DNA of 64,000 nucleotides from Tillus elongatus (GCA_964006375.1 OZ023265.1:12783295-12847294), one strand, 5' to 3'; counted from the stretch's first letter, positions 37,490-48,340 are shown. Numbers and translations are program-made. Notes: generated by a model not told the origin, from the letters alone.

Positions 37490-38400
37490 AGAATGTATTA
37501 AAACTCTGCGTTTCGACTCCTGTTTTGGAGTCATTTTCAAGAGGTAAAGGAAATATCTAAGGACATGAACTCTAAGGCATCAATTTGCCTACTCCTTAGA
37601 GTGGTGGACAAAGGTGGGTTGAGTTGTTGTAGCTCGATTACGGGGCCTCAATCTGCCTACTTCCCAAATCTTGCCGGAGATCGTTTCTAAGGTCTCAGTG
37701 TGTTCAACTCTAAGCCTGAGAGATCTGACAGTTCGTTGCAAGTCTTGTATTGTATGTACCGTTTCGTCTACCAGCTTCTTTATCGGTGTAATAAGTCGGT
37801 TCACGGTCAATTAAGTCAGGGGCTTCGTCACGGTACTTAAAGGATTAAGAGGATTGCAGGTATTTGTTGAGTCAGGGGCTTTCGTGACGGTACTTAAAGG
37901 ATTAAGAGGATTGCAGGTACTTGAGTTAGGTAATGGAGCAATAAAATTGTCTATTGCATTTATTGTCTTTGTGTGTTTGCAATGAATATATAATAGGTTT
38001 CCAAGTAATCGGAAGACGAAGACCATCATCTTTCGTATTTAAACAATCGGGACGTTTTTCGATCTCGATTGCTTCGCGGATAATGATTTGAAGTTGTAAA
38101 CCGGTGCTATTGTTTTGGCATTGTCGAAGTCTATTTTGTGTCCTGTATGAATATGATGCATGTCCAACGCCGATGGGGTGTCGGATTTTCTAACTGCGAG
38201 GCTGTGTTCATATATTATATTGTGGATGCGTCTATTTGTTTGTCCCACATAAGTTCGGGAACAGTCGGAACAAGGAATTTCGTAAACTATGTGGGATTCG
38301 TTTGAAATCGTATCTTTCAGAGTTTTTATAAGATTTGACAGTTTTTGCTCTGTTGTGAATATGGTTTTGATATTATGGGTTCTAAAAATTCGACTGAAAA
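37490..38400 (-). mobile_element. Penelope-like element (PLE-2), 3' region
   Basis: Minus strand. The upstream frame (38400-38039) reads YEIPCSDCSRTYVGQTNRR, a GIY-YIG core, then HHIHTGHKIDF, before a shift near 38080 and more frame breaks. A 54-55 bp tandem duplication lies at 37806-37920 and gives TCNPLNPLSTVTK twice. Near 37497-37545 the minus strand has a hairpin ACTCC...GGAGT followed by CGAAACG, the layout seen at PLE 3' ends, but its CUGANGA box is degenerate (TTGAAAA) and no GTC follows. Confidence 0.75.
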
Positions 38401-38555
38401 GGAGTAGGCAGATTTAAATTTTAACGGATCTTAATTTTGTTCTAGGGACCCAAATTCGCGCTCTTTTGAAGAACTTTTACCGAAAGCTTTTCATCGTGAC
38501 CTCTCTATTAGCGCATTTTTCTTCATGAAAATTCGCTTAAAGTAACACTGTAAAA
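38395..38555 (-). repeat. HPM repeat, left part, minus orientation
   Basis: Contains TAGGGACCCAAATTCGCGCT and a hairpin at about 38505-38548 (GCGCATTTTTCTTCATG/AAAATTCGC). No (AT)n tract. Confidence 0.65.
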
Positions 38556-39552
38556 CGATTACTTTGGATTTAGTTATCGTTTGAAGATATTTTATTTTTC
38601 CCTGAAGATTGAATTTAAGCTACGTCACTGTGGCATTCGGCTTTTCTAAATAAACGTGTTTTTAATGGCAACAACTTTAGCCTGCTTGCAATCTGATCGA
38701 ATGCATATTTACAACGAAAATAGCCCGGTCTCATTTCCGTTCAGAAATGGAATGTGTAGACCCTCTCTGTGTAATTTTATTACGGGAATTGAGGGGGCAG
38801 CTTTTCCACGATTTTATTGAAATCGCTTACATTCGAATGGGGAGACTTTAGTATTTTCTATTGACAAAAGACGAAGATATATTGAACACGCATTGAAATG
38901 ATTTTATAGTTCAGAGAATATCTTTATACTTACATGCAAGAAAGATGCTACCGCGTTTGAGTTCGCAGCTTGAGTAAACAAAGGGTGCATCTTATGAAAC
39001 ATGAAGAGAGTGTATGTAGAGCTGCTAATGCATTTTTGTTTGTATACTCGAAGTGTTTAAGAAAATGGAATAAGTGAAATAGTGAAATATTGACTTAGGT
39101 TTATCTACAATGTTGTCCCAATAACCAATACACTGTTTGTATAGTATATTTGGGAAACCATTCACAAGTATGTATTTGTCAGTCCATTTGCACTTAATCG
39201 CTATGTTTGTATATACCTTGAGTTATATGAGTCTACTTTGCACTCTCGTCCCTCAAAAGTTCACAGCACATTTGTAAAATAGCCCCTAATATTGGGTGGA
39301 TGCAAAGCAAACACAAACATTTTCTTATTTGACTGATTCTAAAGATTTGCACTTATATCCTAATAGAACACCATAAACTTAAAATTACATAAATTCAGTT
39401 ATCATGTTGCTGAATTTTCGTATCAGATAAATCAGCAGATCAAAACTGTTCGATACCTGTTTCTAAGACATACAAATTATTTTATTTCCAGCAGTTGTGA
39501 CGCCTTACAAGTTTCTCTTTATTTTCAGTCTTGTATTCCCAATCTTTTTTAT
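38556..39552. other. Unrecognised AT-rich stretch
   Basis: No gene, RNA or recurring repeat recognised. Confidence 0.35.
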
Positions 39553-40659
39553 TTATTTCAGCAACACACCACAAGGGCTCACAGCCTAAATACTATCGTA
39601 CCGTGGGTGTCGACAAGGAGGAAAGAGGCAACTTGTTAATTATGGACTTCAAGGTTTGGAGGTTCGTTGGAGAAGGGAAAACGTGTGCCGGCAAGGAATT
39701 CCACAACTTGGAAGTCCTCGGGAAAAAAGAGCGGGCGTAACAAGATGTTCTATGTCTGGTGACCTGGACAGTAAAAGGGTGCATTCGCTCTGTTCCCCTG
39801 GTAGATCTGTTGGGGGCAGCAGGTGGAAGAACTATGGAAGAGAGCTCCTCCGAGCAGTGCCCGTGCAGATATCTGTAAAAGAGAGAGAGGTCACCAACGG
39901 CACGTCGGTGGGCAAGGGATGGCAGCCTTTGGGTGAGGGTAGGGTCACCGATGAGACGTATAGCTCTCTTTTGAATGGAGTCCAAGAAAGCGAGTGTAGA
40001 AGCGGCAGCTGCACCCCAGATGTGGGAGCAGTATTCAAGGTTTGGTCTTATTTGTGAAGTATATAAGGTATAGAGATTAACTGGTGAAAAGTATTTGTGA
40101 GCCCGGAAGAGGAAACCTAATTTCTTAGTAGCCGATTCTGCAATTGATGTGACATATTGGTGCCAATTGAGATTTCGATCCATTGAAATGCCAACAAGTG
40201 AAAAGGACTTATTACTTTGAATAACTTGGTTGTTCACTGTGATGGGTCTAGGCCTGGTGTATCTCTTATAAGATAGAAGGCAAGACTGAGATTTGATGGA
40301 GTTGAATTGTACAAGATTTCTACTTCCGCAGTCCAATATTTTTTGGAGATCCACAGAGACAGAACCCTCCATCAATCTGCGATCTTCATCTAATTGGGCT
40401 AAAGAGACAGGCTTAGAATATTGTATATTTGAGTGGAGGGTGCTGTCGTCCGCGTAACTGTGAATTGGGTTGGATGTGCTAGAGAGGTCATTGATGTGCT
40501 GAAGAAACAAAGTAGGGGCTAAAACTGAACCTTGAGGGACTCCTGCATTAATTGGATACAGTTTAGAGGAATGGCCATCCACGACAACATAAATGTTCCG
40601 GTTGGAGAGGAAATTTGCTGTCCAGGTACAGAGTTTTGGTGGTAGGCCATAGGCCGGAA
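39553..40659 (-). mobile_element. LINE-A, best-preserved reverse-transcriptase copy
   Basis: Minus-strand LINE-A with its 3' terminus near 39553 and 5' truncation at 40659, where family sequence (...ATAGGCCGGAA) stops. GC-richer than its surroundings. No clear target duplication was found. Confidence 0.9.
39593..40659 (-). pseudogene. LINE-A reverse transcriptase, C-terminal two-thirds
   Basis: A continuous frame to its stop. The frame opens at 40693 in flanking sequence; the first ~12 residues are not LINE. GVPQGSVLAPTLF (residues 51-63) and YADDSTLHS (80-88) are the reverse-transcriptase palm motifs with both aspartates intact, unlike the 19.5-kb copy. The thumb and the C-terminal tail (LVGISMDRNLNWHQYV, RPNLEYCSHIWG, SKLWNSLPAHVFPSP) follow. 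The first palm motif and the endonuclease are lost by truncation. The reaction, target-primed DNA synthesis, is known for the family. Confidence 0.85.
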
Positions 40660-40801
40660 TCATAAACAGAATTATCACTATTGACGTCACCACTTTTGTC
40701 CATCGAATAACTGAGTACTCTGTGGCTTAACAGAGAAATCTAAAACTAACGTCATTCTACTATTCTAATAAAAATAACCGATGTCACTTATCTCTGACAA
40801 C

Positions 40802-40887
<86 letters not shown>

Positions 40888-41168
40888 AAAAATTCACAAT
40901 TTTCCTCTTTTATGGCAGTTAAGTAAAATTATCACGTCTAGCGTGCACAACCAGCAGAATGTAGCCGTAGGCCTAATATTATAGTTCCATCCAAGTATGA
41001 ACAGTTTAATTTCACGAGATAAAACACTCTTAACCTAAAATTGTTTTTCTCCTAGTTTTTAGCGTTTTTAGATGTGCTTTAATCTGCCTGTTTATTTTTT
41101 ATGTATAATTGCGCGATTTTATTGAACATATTTTGCAATGCAGTAGCAGCTTCATGACACGTCATGAC
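40660..41168. other. Unrecognised stretch with (AT)n
   Basis: An (AT)n tract lies at about 40809-40883 with no HPM blocks around it. Nothing else recognised. Confidence 0.5.
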
Positions 41169-41325
41169 AATCACTAATGAAGAGATCCCGACTTTTGAAT
41201 TTTGAAAATGAGCGCTAATTAGGCCCCCCAGAACACATATTCGGGGTCAGTTTCAATTTATATATCACACCGGTAACTCAAATACTAATGGGCCGATTTT
41301 GATTAAATTTGGTTTTAAATTTTTT
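41169..41325 (+). repeat. HPM repeat, shortened
   Basis: ATCACTAATGAAGAGATCCC, TGAGCGCTAATTAGGC, ATTCGGGGTCAGTTTCAA, a nearly lost AT tract (TATATATC), then AACTCAAATACTAATGGGCC and GATTTTGATTAAATTTGG. A copy with almost no microsatellite. Confidence 0.75.
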
Positions 41326-41568
41326 TACAGTGCCACCTCACATGCAGATAAAAATGACGAGAATTCACGCCCTTTATATATCATGCTCAAGTAACATATA
41401 TTTGACTTATTTATTTATTATTTTATATTAGTGACTAGGTGGCTGGTCGGGGGTAGGGGAGGTTGGTAGGCAGTTGTTTCTTCGGGGAACATTTTATATT
41501 AATGCCTACTAATGGCAATATATTTTTTAAAGCCATTCTTAATAGTTGTAAAAGTAAGCTACACTACC

Positions 41569-41586
41569 GCCCCACGTTGGGCGCTA
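41569..41586 (-). other. Candidate primer-binding site (tRNA-Lys), minus strand
   Basis: Minus strand TAGCGCCCAACGTGGGGC, one mismatch from the site at 21701-21718. If real, the LTR lies at higher coordinates. The minus strand there begins TGTTGTTGCCCTTACTTG near 42262, and the same start occurs on the plus strand at 17402. LTR limits are not proven. Confidence 0.35.
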
Positions 41587-42800
41587 ATTTATAACATTGT
41601 AAATGCTATTTTATATAAAGGTTAATAACAATATAAATTTATGAAATTTAAAAGAAAGTTATGTGGCTGTTCAGGGCAGAATATGACATTTAATGCAATT
41701 CTGATAAATATGTGGGTCCATACCTTATAATTTGGGTGGTGTCAGACATACAAATAAAAATCAAGACTCGGTTAACTCCATTTATTAATAAATAACGATT
41801 TTATATAAGCCAAAATGACTATAATTTATTGTGATAGATGAAAGCAGTTATAATTAAAATTAGTGAATTTAAATAGAGGTTACAGATTAGTAACGTACTT
41901 AAGTATAGTGTGGTCTCCTTGGATTGACTGGGTATGGCAGGGCCTGAGGCTACTGAGGGCTGGCGAAACCTCTGGATATATTCCTGGATTGACGTTGTAA
42001 AAACCACTCAGAGCTGGTCAAACTTTGGATATATTCCTGGATTGACTCTCTTATAGATGCTTCCGCATGGCATGCCGTTGATCGGACCCAACATAAAACG
42101 ATAGTACTTAATTGTGACCGGTGATGTCATAATGCCTGGCGATGCTGTAAAAAGCCAAACAGGTTGCAGAGAAGAAAACATGCACTTGTGAAGCCAGACG
42201 AGTCAATACGTCTGTATTTAGTTCGGAGTGGTTTCAGCAAGTAAGGGCAACAACAATTATTAAGCTTTATAATTGATTCATTATCTCAGCTTACTTATTA
42301 GATAATCACCGTCGGTTCTGGTAAATTTTCTAAGAGATAAATAAAAGGTTATAACTGTAAATTATATACAACAATAATAATTACAATAACTTGCTAATTT
42401 GACGAGGTAAATAAAGGTAATTTAAATCTGGAAATTATCATGTGACTATTGTAATTAACTTCGCTGTTGTAGACAATTTTTCATTACTGGCTGTTGTATT
42501 AAAAACATACATTGGAAAGTGTCGATCATGATGAACTGTTTCTTTAGGCTATCACCTGTTCATTAATACTTGCTGACTCTTGCTAGTAAAAGTAACAAAT
42601 TTAAAACCAGGCACATTTAGTTTGTTACAAAGATTGCTTCATAATATTTTCCCAGAGGAAGTATGCTACAGCAAATAATGTAATTTTATATGTAGCCGTT
42701 TCTTTCTCGTAAAAATTAAGGCAAAAAAAGAGATTATTCACAGGCATACTTCAAAGTCCCATAACTGTCGAACACTTTTCTTATTTTAATATGATTATTT
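41587..42800. other. Possible decayed LTR region, otherwise unrecognised
   Basis: Contains a two-copy ~55-bp repeat sharing GGATATATTCCTGGATTGA (about 41974-42046). No gag/pol coding was seen. A 27-bp tandem repeat TTTTGGTATGGCTGTATAA lies at about 42800-42850. Confidence 0.3.
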
Positions 42801-42884
42801 TGAATTTTGGTATGGCTGTATAATTTTAAATTTTGGTATGGCTGTATAAGCACACTTGGAGAACCCAATCACCACGACATATCT

Positions 42885-42940
42885 TAAAATACCTGACTGT
42901 CGTTTCACTAACCAAGTTAGCGTCATCAGAGGATGAATAT
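42885..42940 (-). ncRNA. Hammerhead ribozyme motif, complete core
   Basis: Minus strand 5'-3': stem I CATCCT (42935-42930); core CTGATGA (42929-42923); stem II hairpin GCTAAC-TT-GGTTAGT (42921-42907); GAAA (42906-42903); stem III AC-GACA-GT; cleavage triplet GTC (42897-42895); stem I 3' strand AGG (42894-42892). All invariant core bases are present. The minus-strand downstream flank ATTGGGTTCTCCAA is shared with the PLE-3 3' region near 46922-46938, which links this motif to the same Penelope family. A partial inverted copy of its first half lies at 42952-42980. Confidence 0.75.
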
Positions 42941-43129
42941 TTCAATTCAGAATTATTCATCCTCTGATGACGCTACCAACGTAAGAAAATTATGTTGGTA
43001 CACGTAGTTGATATAGCCTCAAATATGGAAGTCAAGAGGTGTCAGATCCGGCCACCGTTGGGGTCAAGAAACCACTGCATGCGTACCTATCCATTTGTCA
43101 GAAAACCCAGTTGATTGGTATTATTGAAC

Positions 43130-43505
43130 AGTTTGACTTGTAGAGAACAGCTCAGAAACACAACAGGTCTCTTGACGGGACATATGGCCGTCAAGAAACA
43201 CCTGCATAAAATGGGGCGGTTCGAAGGGGACCACGCATGCAGACTCTGCGGCGAGGGGGAGGAATCAGCCCAGCACATCTTGTGCGAGTGTAAAGCTCTG
43301 GACCGCAAAAGACAACTGGTCTACGGCCAGTGTAGACCGGAGACAGAGCAATATAAAACTTTACCCTACCAATCGCTGGGCAGACTAGTTCAAGGCACAG
43401 TTATTTTGGAATGGGTGGAGTAAGACTAAGGGTATGCACAATCAACCAAAGGTTGCAGTGCTATCGGGGCGGCAAGGCCGCGGACGAGCCCCGAGGGAAC
43501 AAAAA
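43130..43505 (+). mobile_element. LINE-B 3' fragment
   Basis: Plus-strand LINE-B starting inside the C-terminal region (LRNTTGLLTGHMAVKKHLHK). The Cys/His tail CRLCGEGEESAQHILCEC is intact. The frame ends at the TAA at 43421-43423, then the family 3' UTR hairpin and an A-rich end. About 370 bp; RNase H is missing. It interrupts unrelated sequence; no target duplication was seen. Confidence 0.9.
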
Positions 43506-43849
43506 GAAAAGGTGAGTTAGCATCGAACCATTCTTCCAAATCATTCTGAAGCAAATTTCGATACAGGTCGGAAGTTAGTGATCCATGATAGAAAATGGCC
43601 CAATCATCCTTGTTTCCAACCACATGTTGCAACCAAAACGGTGTTTGTGCCTAGACGTTTTGTATAAACGCTGATTTCTTTTGGACCAAAATGTGTATTT
43701 TGTCATAAAAGATAGCTCACTTTTGAAGGCATCATGTAGGAGGTTCTTAAATTGTGCAACTTTTTTTATAAGTTAACAAAACTGTAACTCCTACCATTGA
43801 CAATATTCCAATGCTCTCCCATTCTTATCCTGGACACACTGTATATGTA

Positions 43850-44420
43850 TGTATCACACCACTAGCTCAAGAAATAAAGGACCGATTTTGATAAGATCTG
43901 GTAAGTACCTCCCTTTTGTAAATAGCTTGGATAAGTTTGTTAGCCAAGAAAATCGGACCAGTCTTTACGACAATTATTTGTGTTTACTTTAGAAACATTT
44001 TTGTATCTCCGAAAATAACAAGCTATGGCAACCAAATTTGGTACACAAGTTTCTATTATACAACGTATACTATATGCCACAACGTATGCTACACACAAAA
44101 ATTCAAATCCGTTGAAAGAAAAAAGTTATAAGCATTTAATGCAAAAAATGGTGTTACCGGAGCTCAGAGGAGACACAAGACCAAAATATTGTGTGTGCTA
44201 AACAAAGTCTATTAAATATTATAGACAAAATTCATATTTCTTGGCGCAAAAATGTCACGAAATATGAGACAAATTAACTTTTTTTAAAGTATTTCTTCTG
44301 AAAATCTTTGATTTCAAACGTCTAAATTGGTGATTTTTAAACAAATATTCTGGAAGTGAATCTTGCATGATATGTTTTTAACAATGTCCTAGATTTGTGC
44401 TTCAACTGTTACTCTCCTTC
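43850..44420 (+). repeat. HPM repeat, body without (AT)n
   Basis: ATGTATGTATCACACC, AGCTCAAGAAATAAAGGACC, GGATAAGTTTGTTAGCCAAG and the later AACCAAATTTGGTAC, AAGTTATAAGCATTTAA and CTCCTTCAT blocks in family order. The hairpin half is missing. Confidence 0.65.
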
Positions 44421-44884
44421 ATGGGATTAAATTAACATTACTTGTTACAAATAACACAAGATAGTAGAAAATTCACATAATGCCTTATGTAATTATGGTC
44501 TGGAAATAAACGTGAAATTATACTTTATGTCTCGTGTGTTCTGTTGGAGAGTGGCAACCCTCTTAACGTGGTTACAATCTTAGAGGTGACTGAAAATTGA
44601 GAAAAAATATTTTTTTCATTCAATTTTTACCTTATCTGATCAGATTATGTAATTGTTCCGTCGTTATTTTCGACACCTTTTTTGCCACACGCACGTGCCG
44701 ACTATGGACACCAAAATACAGTTGGTCACCCTGAGCACGTCGAGCAATGTTGGTCAAACCGAAGATCTCACCCTGGAGATTTACCTTTTCGAACGGCGGT
44801 CTGATTGGCTAGACAGGCCGCCTACCCCTTCTCGACCGCTAGACCCTGGAAGACTTCGGGATCAAGAACTCTGCAAAAGTCCCA
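44421..44884. other. Unrecognised stretch before the minisatellite
   Basis: The plus frame at 44653-44907 (84 residues) is GC-richer but has no known motif. It merges into the minisatellite and may be part of the same element. Confidence 0.3.
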
Positions 44885-45830
44885 TTTCATCGATGATTGT
44901 TCTATAGTGCAGTTTATTCATCAGTTCTTCATTGTCCCCTGGGCATTGGACGCAGACAGGTCCGTAGCAGCCACGTGACCTTCTGAAAAGTGTTGGAAAC
45001 CGCGTGGACCATAGGGCGAGGCTGCGCCTGTTCCCATTTAAGTGTTACAAACTGCATGTACCAGAGAATGAGGCTGCTCCTAATTCTCCGTCTGTTCAAC
45101 AAGTTATTTAACCCCCATTTCATGGATGATCGTTCTATAGTACAGTTCCCTCATCAGTTCGTCCCCTGGGCATTGGGCGAATAGGCCCGTAGCAGCCACG
45201 TGACATTCTGAAGAGTGTTGGAAACCAAGTGGACCATATGGCGAGGCGGTGCCTCGTTCCCGTTTAAGTGCTACAAACTGCGTGTACCAGAGAATGAGGC
45301 TGCTCCTTATTCTCCGTCTGTTCAACAAGTTATATATAACCCCCATTTCATCGATGATCGTTCTATAGTGGAGTTCCCTCATCATTTCGAGTCCTTCGTT
45401 GTCCCCTGGGCATCGGGCGAACAGGCCCGTAGCAGCTACGTGACATTCTGAAAAGTGTTGGAAACCGCGTGGACCAGAGAATGAGGCTGCTCCTTATTCT
45501 CCGTCTGTTCAACAAGTTATTTAACCCCCATTTCATCGATGATCGTTCTATAGTGCAGTTCCCTCATCATTTCGAGTCCTTCGTTGTCCCATGGCCATCG
45601 GGCGAACAGGCCCGTAGCAGCCACGTGACCTTCTGAAAAGTGTTGGAAACCGCGTGGACCAGAGGATGAGGCTGCTCCTTATTCTCCGTCTGTTCAACAA
45701 GTTATTTAACCCTCATTTCATCGATGATCGTTCTATAGTGCAGTTCCCTCATCAGTTCGAGTCCTTCGTTATCCCCTGGGAATTGGGCGAACAGGTCTGT
45801 AGCAGCTACGTGACATTCTCCGGCTGTTCC
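44885..45830 (+). repeat. Minisatellite, ~184-236 bp units, about five copies
   Basis: Each unit holds GATGATCGTTCTATAGTG, GTCCCCTGGGCATTGG, GTAGCAGCCACGTGAC, AGTGTTGGAAACCGCGTGGA and CTCCGTCTGTTCAACAAG. The GATGAT...CTATAG block starts near 44890, 45126, 45352, 45538 and 45722, giving spacings of roughly 236, 226, 186 and 184 bp. The longer units carry an extra ~42-bp segment (CATATGGCGAGGCGGTGCC-like). GC content is well above the surroundings. Overlapping frames on both strands are read-through. Confidence 0.9.
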
Positions 45831-46914
45831 CGAACATCGAGCTGTTCCTCGTTCGACCCATCAACGACGTCCCAGGCAAGAAAGTTATTTTGTTTGTATT
45901 ACACCGCTTCTGTTTATTATTGCCTGTGTAACATTGCCCATTGTGCAATAAATTCATTTAATTTACCCACGTTAACGTTTTCTTTACCATCTAACCCCTG
46001 ATGTACATGCAACCGTTCAATTTCACGTAATCAATTAAAGCTATCGAAGAACGTACCGAACTAACGGTACAGTATTGTTAATAAGTTGTTTAACGAACTG
46101 TTGTAGAAAAAAATCAGTGATGAGATGAGGACCTTTAATACTTTAAGTTCAATTTTAGCAGCAGATCAGATTGTTGTTGCACCAATCTGGTGAACCCATT
46201 CCATACTTAATTTAACTTTTTCTGTGCCTGTTTTGAATAAATATGTTTCGGACGAAAACCCACCAGTTAGTATTTTGTGGAAATGCACTTATTAAAGTTT
46301 GTCTCGATAAAACATTCAATGGCTGGATATTTTTACGCATCAGATTGAATTCATAACAAAATGGCATATATGACGTCCCGCCATTTACTATTAATCCCTC
46401 CTGAGAACCGAACGCACGACTCCATGCAAAGGTAAAGGTCACTCAAGCAATAATAAATTCCTGTCGTGGACACTTCATTCAATTAGAAACTCACAATGAT
46501 ATTTATGACTGGTAGAGAGTCAGTCGAAGCTCGACTTGATCTTCAATGTTACCTTCGTGATAGGGAGAAATATCAAAGATAATGGTTCGATATAAGACGG
46601 CAATCGCTGTGCCTTGTCTTTTGATTTACATGATTCGCAATTCATGACTGTAACTCATTGCAGATTAAGTTATGTATAAACATAAATTAAAATGTCAGGA
46701 TATTTTAAGAGATTAGACTATATTTATCCTGTAAGAACTCACAACAAACGAAATGGAAAGCTTTGGTACTATAGTGCACGAAATTATAAAGGAAACCTGA
46801 ATTCTTGGTTATACAAAAAGGAACTTAAAACAGTTAAGGACATTTTCTGCGTATGCGAAGCACTAAACAACAAAATACTTAATTGATGTTGAAGACCAGT
46901 AATGAGTGAATGAT
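45831..46914. other. Unrecognised stretch
   Basis: The frame at 46692-46886 (64 residues, starts MSGYFKRLDYIYPVRTH) is free of low complexity but has no motif I recognise. I do not call it a gene. Confidence 0.35.
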
Positions 46915-46954
46915 TAGTACAATTTGGAGAACCCAATTCATCACAATACCGTTT

Positions 46955-47005
46955 TTTGTCCCGACGATCGTTTCGCTAACAAAGTTAGCGTCATCAAGGG
47001 GATGA
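46955..47005 (-). ncRNA. Hammerhead-like motif at the PLE-3 3' end
   Basis: Minus strand: stem I CCCC, box TTGATGA (46997-46991), stem II GCTAAC-TTT-GTTAGC, GAAAC (46974-46970), stem III loop GATC, cleavage triplet GTC (46965-46963), stem I 3' strand GGG. The first core base is T instead of the invariant C, which would be expected to cripple cleavage. It otherwise parallels the intact motif at 42885-42940. Confidence 0.65.
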
Positions 47006-47177
47006 ATAAACTAAGTGAATAAAGACTAGAACTACTATTTATATGTTAGTTGCCAAGTTATCGTTATCAAACATCCCTTCTAAGAAGGACACGCTGGTTA
47101 AGATAACAGTTCGAACAATGGACTACATAGAACCGGACCTACTCTATTCATCGAATCATTTTTGTTCAAATTTTTAA

Positions 47178-47261
<84 letters not shown>

Positions 47262-47274
47262 TTTCGTAAGCATC

Positions 47275-47920
47275 AAGCTGAGGCAGCGTTTTTTATTAAC
47301 TTGAGATTTTCTTTATCTCTCTGATGATTATTATCCAAAATATGCTGAGCAATATATGATACATGATTTGTCAGCACTGCTACTCAATTACGCTAAATGT
47401 TCTCTAAATCTAGTTTCAATGGTTCTTTTAGTTTGCCCAACATATTTAAGTTCACAATCCTTAGAATCTATTTCATAGATTCCCGACACATCTGTGATTT
47501 TATCTTTGTCCTTTGGTCTACCTAGCAAATGTCTTAATGTATTTTTTGTACAAAATGTTAGCAACAAATTGGCTTTCTTAAAAATGCTATTAAAACCTTT
47601 CGTAATTCGCGGTTCAAATGGTAAACAGACAACAGTTTTGTCTGGCTTATCTTTTCTGAAAGTCGTAGATTCCGCTAACATTTCCTTTTTTTTTGTTCCC
47701 TCAGGGCTCGTCCGCGGCCTTGCCGCCCCGATAGCACCGCAACCCTTGGTTGATTGTGTAACATTTCCTTGGTTTTATGTTTATTGACTACTTTCTCCAC
47801 TAAGCAGACATAGTAACCATTATACTTAGCTACATTTTTTTAATATATTCAAGTTCTATGTTGTATCTTTCTTTATTTGAGCGAAACTGTATTACTCTGT
47901 GAACTAGAAAATTTACATTT
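47275..47920 (-). pseudogene. PLE-3 protein C-terminus (thumb and GIY-YIG)
   Basis: The upstream frame reads NFLVHRVIQFRSNKERYNIE. After a shift in an A run near 47840 it continues VAKYNGYYVCLVEKVVNKHK, then the LINE-B insertion, then MLAESTTFRKDKPDKTVVCL. The endonuclease shows GIYEIDSKDCELKYVGQTKR, TRFREHLA and, after a further shift near 47390, HVSYIAQHILDNNHQR with the conserved LDxNH. It ends at a TGA near 47275. The frameshifts and insertion inactivate it. Confidence 0.85.
47688..47758 (-). mobile_element. LINE-B 3' chip, 71 bp, with target duplication
   Basis: Only the last ~60 bp of LINE-B (GTTCCCTCAGGGCTCGTCC and the GCGGC...GCCGC hairpin) and a T run. TAACATTTCCTT flanks it exactly at 47676-47687 and 47759-47770. 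It disrupts the PLE-3 frame. A clear case of extreme 5' truncation during target-primed reverse transcription. Confidence 0.95.
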
Positions 47921-47923
47921 TAT

Positions 47924-48340
47924 AAGAAACACGATGCGGTGGAGATATTATGGAGATAAATGAAGTTCAATTAGGAACTAAGTTAAGGCCTCCACGTTCC
48001 AAAAACAGTAGATCAAACATTTACACGTCCTGCTTACGATGACGTATGGGAAAGTAGATGATTAACTTTAAGTTTCAATAAGAATCACGATGCAGAATAT
48101 TTTGGAAACCAAAAGAGTTCAGGAACCCAGTTAAGACCTCTATGTTGCAAAAAAACCAGTAGATCAAACATTTAAACAGCATGCTTAGGATCACGTATGA
48201 GAAGGTAGACAATTAGCTTTAAGATTCAATAAGAAACACGATGAAAAGTATTATAGAGAATAATGGAGTTCATTAGGGACCTGTGTCCTTAATAGCTCTA
48301 TGCAAAACAAACATTTGAACGGGCCTTTTCAGGTTAAGGT
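47924..48340 (+). repeat. ~153-bp tandem repeat, three degenerate copies
   Basis: Units start AAGAAACACGATG at 47924, AAGAATCACGATG at 48080 and AAGAAACACGATG at 48231. Each holds AGTAGATCAAACATTTA-like and GACCTCTATG-like blocks; the third is shortened. The array begins directly beside the PLE-3 end. Confidence 0.75.

Larger units (their letters stand above)
46915..47920 (-). mobile_element. Penelope-like element (PLE-3), C-terminal ORF to 3' region
   Basis: Minus strand. In order: end of the reverse-transcriptase/thumb region from about 47920, GIY-YIG endonuclease to the stop near 47275, an (AT)n tract at 47180-47261, and a 3' region ending with a hammerhead-like motif and GAATTGGGTTCTCCAAATT. 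It is the most complete PLE unit here. A 71-bp LINE-B tail is inserted at 47688-47758. Confidence 0.85.

Noticed and set aside
37497..37545. Functional hammerhead at PLE-2
   Set aside because: A stem II hairpin and GAAAC are present, but the CUGANGA box is degenerate and no GTC triplet follows.
46692..46886. Small gene (64 residues)
   Set aside because: No motif, no homologue recognised, no splice or promoter context; length is within chance expectation.
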